Shown here: piece by piece, positions 60,801-64,000 of the stretch | Layout: the number at the start of each line of letters is the position of its first letter | How positions within the stretch are numbered: the stretch's first letter is position 1 | Position numbers and translations under genes: made by a program | Notes under the pieces: generated by a model | Seen by the model: only the letters and a program-made list of their open reading frames with translations | Told to the model about the DNA's origin: nothing | Database searches by the model: none | Origin: Lepidonotus clava | Lineage: Eukaryota; Annelida; Polychaeta; Phyllodocida; Polynoidae | Length of the DNA stretch: 64,000 nucleotides | Direction of reading: 5' to 3' | Assembly (NCBI GenBank): GCA_936440205.1 | Contig: OW387133.1 | Location: 49,068,374 to 49,132,373 of the forward strand

Positions 60801-63468
60801 TGTCTACATTCTCTTCAGTCATCTCGATCTAACCTACTACGCAATTATATCTTATATATATTTGACAAATCATATCATTACGTTTTCTGAAAGAAATGTC
60901 GGGCTTTATTTATTTGTATTCAATAACTAGCGAGTCATTGTGTTGTTCTCGATGGTTCGTTTAAGAAAGGAGTTGTTATTTTATGGGAATTAAAAGTTTA
61001 CGATGACTTTTGTTTGAAACGGGACTTACTTTTTCAGGGTTTGATTGGAGTCTTCACTTTAAATGGGAACCTCTAACAGATGACCAGAAGAAAAGTAGGA
61101 CGGATCCTACAGAGATCATTAGGTACGTTGTAGATGAAGGCCATACACCACCGTGTATATATGTGTGTTCTTGTGGCTAAATGGGCTAGTCAAATAGAAA
61201 GTGTCTGCTTGCCTAAGCTTTATTTGAAATGCGGATGGTTGCTGATAATTAATGTATACGACATGATATCATATCATCTGTATTTCAGCACAAATCCACG
61301 AATCGAGTCGTACAATATGAAACAATTATTTAAATCTGTATCATATTATGTTGGTAGCAAGCCTATACGCAAACACGGAATTTTATCACATTTGATTGTA
61401 AATGAGGTGTCTTCCTAGTTGCGAAATAGGGTAGTCAAATAGAACACAAAAAGGGGTCTGCCTGCCTGAGATTCATTCGGAAAGCTTTTCATTGCTAATG
61501 ATCTACCTACCAACTTGTAATTGTATTTCAGTCATACACATACATTGAAGAACCTATAAATTCCGACATAAAAACTATCATTCAGTTGCTATCACATTTG
61601 GCTGTAAATATGATTCATGTCCGCAGGACCCCGATGATAGCAGGGGGTCTGTTCGCCATACGGAAGGCGTGGTTCAACCAGCTGGGCCGTTATGACACCG
61701 CCATGGACATCTGGGGAGGGGAGAACTTTGGTGAGTCCATTTACAATAATTATTTAAGGATTATGATTAGCAGTTATTGTACTCGGATCATAGTATATAT
61801 ATTTACTACTATCTATATCAGCAACTGTAGCTTAACAATCTTTTCATGTTTACCAGTTTACTGCTCTTTGTATAATTGAATTCACAAATACCTATATATA
61901 GTAGTATATGGAAAGTTTAAATGTGAATATATAAACTTTAGCCCTTTTATAAATCGATTCATTCTTACAATGTGAGGAGCTAAATGCTTATTCACATTAT
62001 CCACTATTAGCACACACAATAATATGTCATTATTGCTCATTGATATCGCTCAGAACTGTCGTTCCGGGTCTGGATGTGCGGAGGCCGGCTAGAGATTGTC
62101 CCGTGCAGCCGAGTTGGACACGTTTTCCGAAAGCGCCACCCGTACAGCTTCCCCGACGGAAACGCCAACACCTATATCAAGTGGGTACCATTCATTGTTG
62201 GCAACTAATGACTGTTGGACTACATATGTTATAGCATTTTTAAACGATTGTGTAATTACAATTGTAAAGTTAAAATAGTAGAAATAATACAATAATAATG
62301 ATTTTAAGCAATCGTGAGCAGAATGATCTTATTTGGCCAAAGAATGGACATAACATTTTAAAGATGGCATTCTTCGCTAATTTTTCGAAACCGAACTGTG
62401 TTAAAATGTATGGAAGCAAATCTATACATGGCCGTATATATCAATGATATTCATATTACATAGGGAATAAAAATACATAACAATACGAGTACAATACGTA
62501 TCGTTAGTTTCATGCACATTAGAGAATAAAATGGCAATTGCGAATATATCACCTTATGGCTTGATATCTTTAGGAATACCCGGAGGACGGCTGAAGTATG
62601 GATGGACGAATATAAGCGGTTCTTCTACGAGGCGCGGCCGTCCGCCCGGGGCAGGGCATACGGAAGGTCATTGTATTTTAGATAAATATCATGGCATATC
62701 TATGTATTTATGATTGAAAGTGAAATTATGATGATGGCATTGGGATAAAATCAGGTGACTGATTCTTAGCAACCCATCTTGCATCCAAACCAATCCAATT
62801 AACGGTAGTATTTTAATCAGAATTAGGCTAAGTATTAAAGTTATAGAATTTCGGAAACGCTATGTATTAGCTTTATGATTAGATACACCCAGAAATGCTT
62901 ATGGTCACCAAAGTAACATTGATTACTTTTCATACATCTATACATACTATTCCTTTTATTGGCGACGATGTTTTAGTCTTATTTCCCTCAATATGAAATT
63001 GCTCTGTCTTTGTTCAAAGAACACATTATTACTGATATGGGCTTAATTTCTTTCTCTATTTACCGGATAGAGATCGTTATTAAGAAATTAGCCATGAAAA
63101 GGAATAACAAGTAACAACTGTTATTAGTTTGGACATATATAAATATGGGAAATATTTATTAGATCCTCCTATTACAACAAGCTAAAATTTAAAATTCAAC
63201 AATGTGAGCAGGTCGGTGATGTGGGAGTAACTGAAACATAATGGTTACGCTCCCAATTTACATAGTCACATGTCAACAGATCCACGTAGCCACAGTAACA
63301 GAACGGTTGTCACCTCCCTGCTCCCGGAAATAGTAATTTTGAGTTCTCGGAACCCAAAATAATACGTTTATGTTTTGCTTACAGTGTTCAGACTCGCAAG
63401 ACCCTGCGCAAAAGTCTAGGTTGTCGGACTTTTAAATGGTACCTGGACAATATTTACCCCGAGCTCAG
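24891..63468 (+). CDS. GALNT2: Polypeptide N-acetylgalactosaminyltransferase 2-like (3' partial)
   Basis: A Golgi type II membrane enzyme that starts mucin-type O-glycosylation by moving GalNAc from UDP-GalNAc to Ser/Thr. Twelve phase-consistent exons: 24891-25163, 55159-55319, 57545-57646, 58432-58499, 58638-58703, 59964-60085, 60488-60575, 61038-61122, 61627-61730, 62054-62180, 62574-62666, 63385-63468 (457 codons visible). The N-terminus MRRRRLLLC then WVVGI is a short cytoplasmic tail plus signal anchor and closely resembles vertebrate GALNT2. The catalytic domain shows [26 protein letters not shown], the metal-binding DSHCE (DXH), [36 protein letters not shown] and [11 protein letters not shown], ending [14 protein letters not shown]. 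The DSHCE exon also carries SRVRGAD, shared with GALNT2. The C-terminal ricin-type lectin domain should follow beyond the window. Exon 11 ends with a weak donor (AAG|gtcatt). Intron 1 is about 30 kb and holds a complete Harbinger transposon. Confidence 0.95.
25164..29235 (+). other. GALNT2 intron 1, part before the Harbinger element
   Basis: Mostly AT-rich DNA without genes. About 25926-25982 is a fragment (GATTTTGGCCAAATT, TGTAAAATTCTAGACC) related to the interior of the element at 15060-15239. A GC-rich block lies at about 27410-27790. Confidence 0.55.
27410..27790. promoter_or_regulatory. GC-rich intronic block, possible regulatory element
   Basis: The block is strongly GC-rich against AT-rich flanks, with C-rich tracts such as CCCCTCCCCCTCCCC and CpG-containing GACGCCGGCCGG. 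Several similar blocks occur in the same intron (about 40040-40340, 45550-45770, 49490-49620, 53340-53560, 55860-55990). Regulatory function is inferred from composition only. Confidence 0.3.
29241..29347. repeat. Hairpin at the left end of the Harbinger element
   Basis: TGTTTCCACCGAACGATTTT (from 29241) continues through 29263. It is matched by its exact inverse at 29325-29347, giving 23-bp arms around a loop of about 61 bp. The loop holds three further (C)CGAACGA units. Another GTCGTTCGGTGGAAACA lies at about 29512-29528, and at the right end near 37379-37395. Confidence 0.85.
29648..33426 (+). CDS. Harbinger MADF/Myb-like DNA-binding protein with long disordered tail
   Basis: Harbinger elements usually encode a second, DNA-binding protein that helps the transposase reach the nucleus and the transposon ends. 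Exons fit at 29648-29858, 30434-30636 and 31096 onward, in phase. Residues about 20-95 form the MADF/Myb-like domain ([53 protein letters not shown]). A basic stretch, a very acidic Ser/Asp/Glu segment and a long Lys/Ser/Thr-rich region follow, up to TAG at 32344-32346 (554 aa). The same frame continues at once for another 359 codons to 33426. That part starts with a probable coiled coil (about 32460-32660; [20 protein letters not shown]) and then a Gln/Pro/Met-rich tail. The TAG may be a mutation or the end of the product; a 48-nt intron across it fits in phase but has a poor donor (gtcctt). The donor after exon 2 (AAG|gttcaa) is also weak. The tail is far longer than usual for this protein type. 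Confidence 0.75.
33427..35265. other. Intergenic core of the Harbinger element
   Basis: AT-rich DNA between the convergent ends of the two transposon genes. It presumably holds both 3' UTRs. It has no further family-like frame, but several AACGAC/GTCGTT motifs are present. Confidence 0.6.
35266..37250 (-). CDS. PIF/Harbinger DDE transposase (HARBI1-like), 430 aa
   Basis: This is the nuclease that excises and inserts the element. Minus-strand exons 37250-37056, 36779-36614, 36424-36309 and 36081-35266 join without a phase break (1293 nt including the stop). The N-terminus is acidic, then basic ([20 protein letters not shown]), as in HARBI1. The helical region [16 protein letters not shown] leads to the conserved LKFLAFG box. 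The DDE_Tnp_4 catalytic domain carries its acidic residues in [17 protein letters not shown] and [32 protein letters not shown] and [12 protein letters not shown] are further family hallmarks. The length fits active members. No stop or frameshift is seen, so activity is plausible but untested. It converges on the MADF-like gene, and its start lies about 275 bp from the right end of the element. Confidence 0.93.
38347..38668. mobile_element. Harbinger-type MITE, copy 2 (322 bp)
   Basis: The ends are GGCCAAAATAATTGTGTTCAGG and its inverse (finishing TTTTTTAGGCC), with TAA at 38344-38346 and 38669-38671. It shares TAGGGTAGGTAGGTCG and AGTTAGGGTAGGGCC with the copy at 12451-12802, but the interiors have diverged. 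Confidence 0.8.
40545..40712. mobile_element. CAGNG-type TIR element with 5-bp duplication (168 bp)
   Basis: It starts CAGGGGCGGATCCAG and ends CTGGATCCGCCACTG, with AGCAA at 40540-40544 and 40713-40717. Internal C- and G-rich stretches flank a short unique middle. It is one of the cleanest copies of this family in the window. Confidence 0.84.
43268..43393. repeat. Short relative of the 21901 TIR element
   Basis: It starts TGGGTGTGTAGATGGGGGG and ends GGTCTATACACCCA, with CCCTGTCGATTTTAAG-type units inside. The flanks ATGCCG and TTGCCG suggest a decayed target duplication. Confidence 0.58.
45550..45770. promoter_or_regulatory. Intronic cluster of CACGTG and CCAAT motifs
   Basis: In a GC-richer block of GALNT2 intron 1 two CACGTG sites lie about 60 bp apart: GGTCACGTGGG near 45599 and GATCACGTGATG near 45661. 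Each lies within about 30 bp of a CCAATG box. USF/MITF/TFE-type factors bind CACGTG and NF-Y binds CCAAT. An enhancer or alternative promoter is an inference. Confidence 0.35.
46846..48882. mobile_element. TIR element of about 2 kb with nested tandem repeats
   Basis: The left end AGGAGGGGGCTCCAGAGAAA is matched by the inverse of the right end over about 30 bp with one or two differences. Subterminal regions are rich in ATTATGGAAA on the left and TTTCCATAAT on the right. There is no transposase frame. I could not read a clear target duplication. A 135-bp tandem array (47318-47775) lies inside. Confidence 0.65.
47318..47775. repeat. Tandem array, about 135-bp unit, 3.4 copies
   Basis: The phrase AAAATCTGAAACTTGGATTT recurs at 47331, 47466, 47601 and (as AAAATATGAAAC) 47734. 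Each is followed by ACTTGTCCATCTTACTCAG, ACTGGGGAAC and GGAATCAGGCTCG, with a few percent difference between units. It has no coding potential. Confidence 0.85.
49656..49912. mobile_element. Short TIR element with 6-bp duplication (257 bp)
   Basis: It starts CAGGGATGCCA and ends TGGCATCTCTG, flanked by TTTGAG at 49650-49655 and 49913-49918. The interior contains CCGGATTT/AAATCCGG repeats. A fragment of a relative ends near 12404. Confidence 0.72.
49919..54108 (+). other. GALNT2 intron 1, distal part
   Basis: No gene or complete mobile element is recognised. It holds homopolymer runs (G near 51725, C near 52203) and a GC-rich block at about 53340-53560. Confidence 0.45.
54109..54759. repeat. 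Repeat block with about 60-bp tandem units and weak inverted ends
   Basis: About five units of the form CACAATAACATTCTGTTTAG, then GGTTAAGACCTCACCTAATC, lie between about 54290 and 54600. They are preceded by AACGTTCTAATAACG-type repeats. The edges CCTAGCCAAGG (left) and CCTTGACTGGGCTAGG (right) are imperfect inverted repeats, so the block may be a single non-autonomous transposon. Confidence 0.55.
54786..54979. mobile_element. CAGNG-type TIR element (194 bp)
   Basis: It starts CAGTGGCGGATT and ends AGATCCGTAACTG, with GTCTT (54781-54785) and CTCTT (54980-54984) as a slightly decayed 5-bp duplication. It contains ATATTTGGTCAAAAATGG with its inverse and a G-rich tract. It sits about 180 bp upstream of GALNT2 exon 2. 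Confidence 0.72.
56572..57180. mobile_element. TA-flanked TIR element with GTTGTCATAGG repeats (609 bp)
   Basis: It starts CATTGAAAACACAAAGTCG and ends with the inverse of CACTGAAAACACAGAGTTG, with TA at 56570-56571 and 57181-57182. The interior has many copies of GTTGTCATAGG/GTTGTCAGAGG. There is no coding frame. It lies in GALNT2 intron 2. Confidence 0.76.
58754..59653. mobile_element. TA-flanked fold-back element (900 bp)
   Basis: The ends GTGGGGTCTGTT and AACAGACCCCAC are part of inverted arms of about 100 bp that share AAAAGCACCAAATTT and GAGGCACCTCTGAGGCATAA. The arms then continue with GAAGGGGAGCCA. TA flanks both ends (58752-58753 and 59654-59655). The interior repeats GGCCATATTGG/GCCATCTTGG-like phrases. 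It lies in the GALNT2 intron before the DSHCE exon. Confidence 0.82.
61175..61626 (+). repeat. Diverged tandem duplication inside a GALNT2 intron
   Basis: Copy 1 (about 61175-61405) and copy 2 (about 61418-61620) share TAGTCAAATAGAA, TCTGC.TGCCT, GTATTTCAG and TTATCACATTTGATTGTAAAT-like phrases. The copy 2 side abuts the acceptor of the exon at 61627. Copy 1 keeps a GTATTTCAG acceptor-like site, but the sequence after it does not read as GALNT. Confidence 0.5.
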
Positions 63469-64000
63469 GTAGGTGGCGCCACCCCTTACCTCTGCCAGTC
63501 CCATGTTATCTGGGACGATAAATGTATGTTCAGTCAATACCTAGAACTGTATCATGCTATAGACCTATGACCAATGCGACCAAAGTACGATCCATGTCCA
63601 TCCATATACTGTCCCATTATATAATGAAATGTGAATTATGCCTCGATGACAATAGCTATGAGGTTATAGATGCATTAAATGAACCTAGAAATAGAGCAAA
63701 CTATAGGAAATTCGACACATAGAGTTTTTATAGCATGAGAAGGATAGTGAATAGTCAAAGGTATAGTGACTTGTAACATAGCTATCCTCAGATAGCCGTG
63801 CTATACATTTGCATAAATAAGCGACAATGACATCCGACAAACAAATTCCATATTTAAATTTGACATGCAATATGGGCATGCACACACACCCTACCATCCA
63901 GAGCCCTTCTATTGATAAAATTCCTGCATCAGATTGTATTTCTGGCCAAATCTTAGATTATATTTTAGAATATTAGATATGTATACATGTATGTACAGAA
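63469..64000 (+). other. GALNT2 intron at the window edge
   Basis: This follows a CTCAG|gtaggt donor. No exon of the expected lectin domain is visible before the window ends. Confidence 0.55.

Overview
The window looks like nuclear DNA of an intron-rich lophotrochozoan, most likely a bivalve mollusc. The gene families are animal-wide, introns are long and AT-rich, and many short non-autonomous DNA transposons are present. One dispersed repeat (about 18.6-19.1 kb) resembles high-copy repeats I know from bivalve genomes. The organism call is an inference. I saw no bacterial operon, CRISPR array, rRNA, confident tRNA, LINE, LTR element or viral gene.

Layout. (1) Positions 1-5898, plus strand: the last seven exons of a ZRANB3-type replication-fork remodeller, ending in its HNH nuclease. 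The helicase part lies upstream of the window. (2) Positions 17127-11118, minus strand: a sphingosine-1-phosphate phosphatase (SGPP1-like), tail-to-tail with ZRANB3. (3) Positions 21201-21463: a probable divergent promoter with four perfect CRE palindromes. It faces SGPP1 on one side and an unrecognised two-exon gene (173 aa, 21626-22933) on the other. (4) Positions 24891-63468, plus strand: twelve exons of a GALNT2-type polypeptide N-acetylgalactosaminyltransferase. The first intron is about 30 kb, and the lectin domain lies beyond the window.

The most notable object is an 8.29 kb PIF/Harbinger DNA transposon (29236-37525) inside GALNT2 intron 1. It has terminal inverted repeats and a 3-bp TAT target duplication. 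Its four-exon DDE transposase reads as an uninterrupted 430 aa. A convergent MADF/Myb-like partner has a very long disordered, acidic and Gln/Pro-rich tail, with one in-frame TAG inside the tail. The whole element, coding parts included, is studded with the hexamer AACGAC/GTCGTT.

The non-coding space is a museum of TIR elements whose ends and target duplications can be read. They include CAGNGGCGGATCC elements with 5-bp duplications, Harbinger-type MITEs with TAA/TTA duplications, TA-flanked fold-back elements, and two larger TIR elements of about 2.0 and 4.0 kb.

The host genes have no obvious shared pathway. They cover DNA-damage tolerance, sphingolipid turnover and mucin-type O-glycosylation. 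Exon limits were set by eye from GT/AG sites, reading phase and family similarity; none is backed by transcript data.
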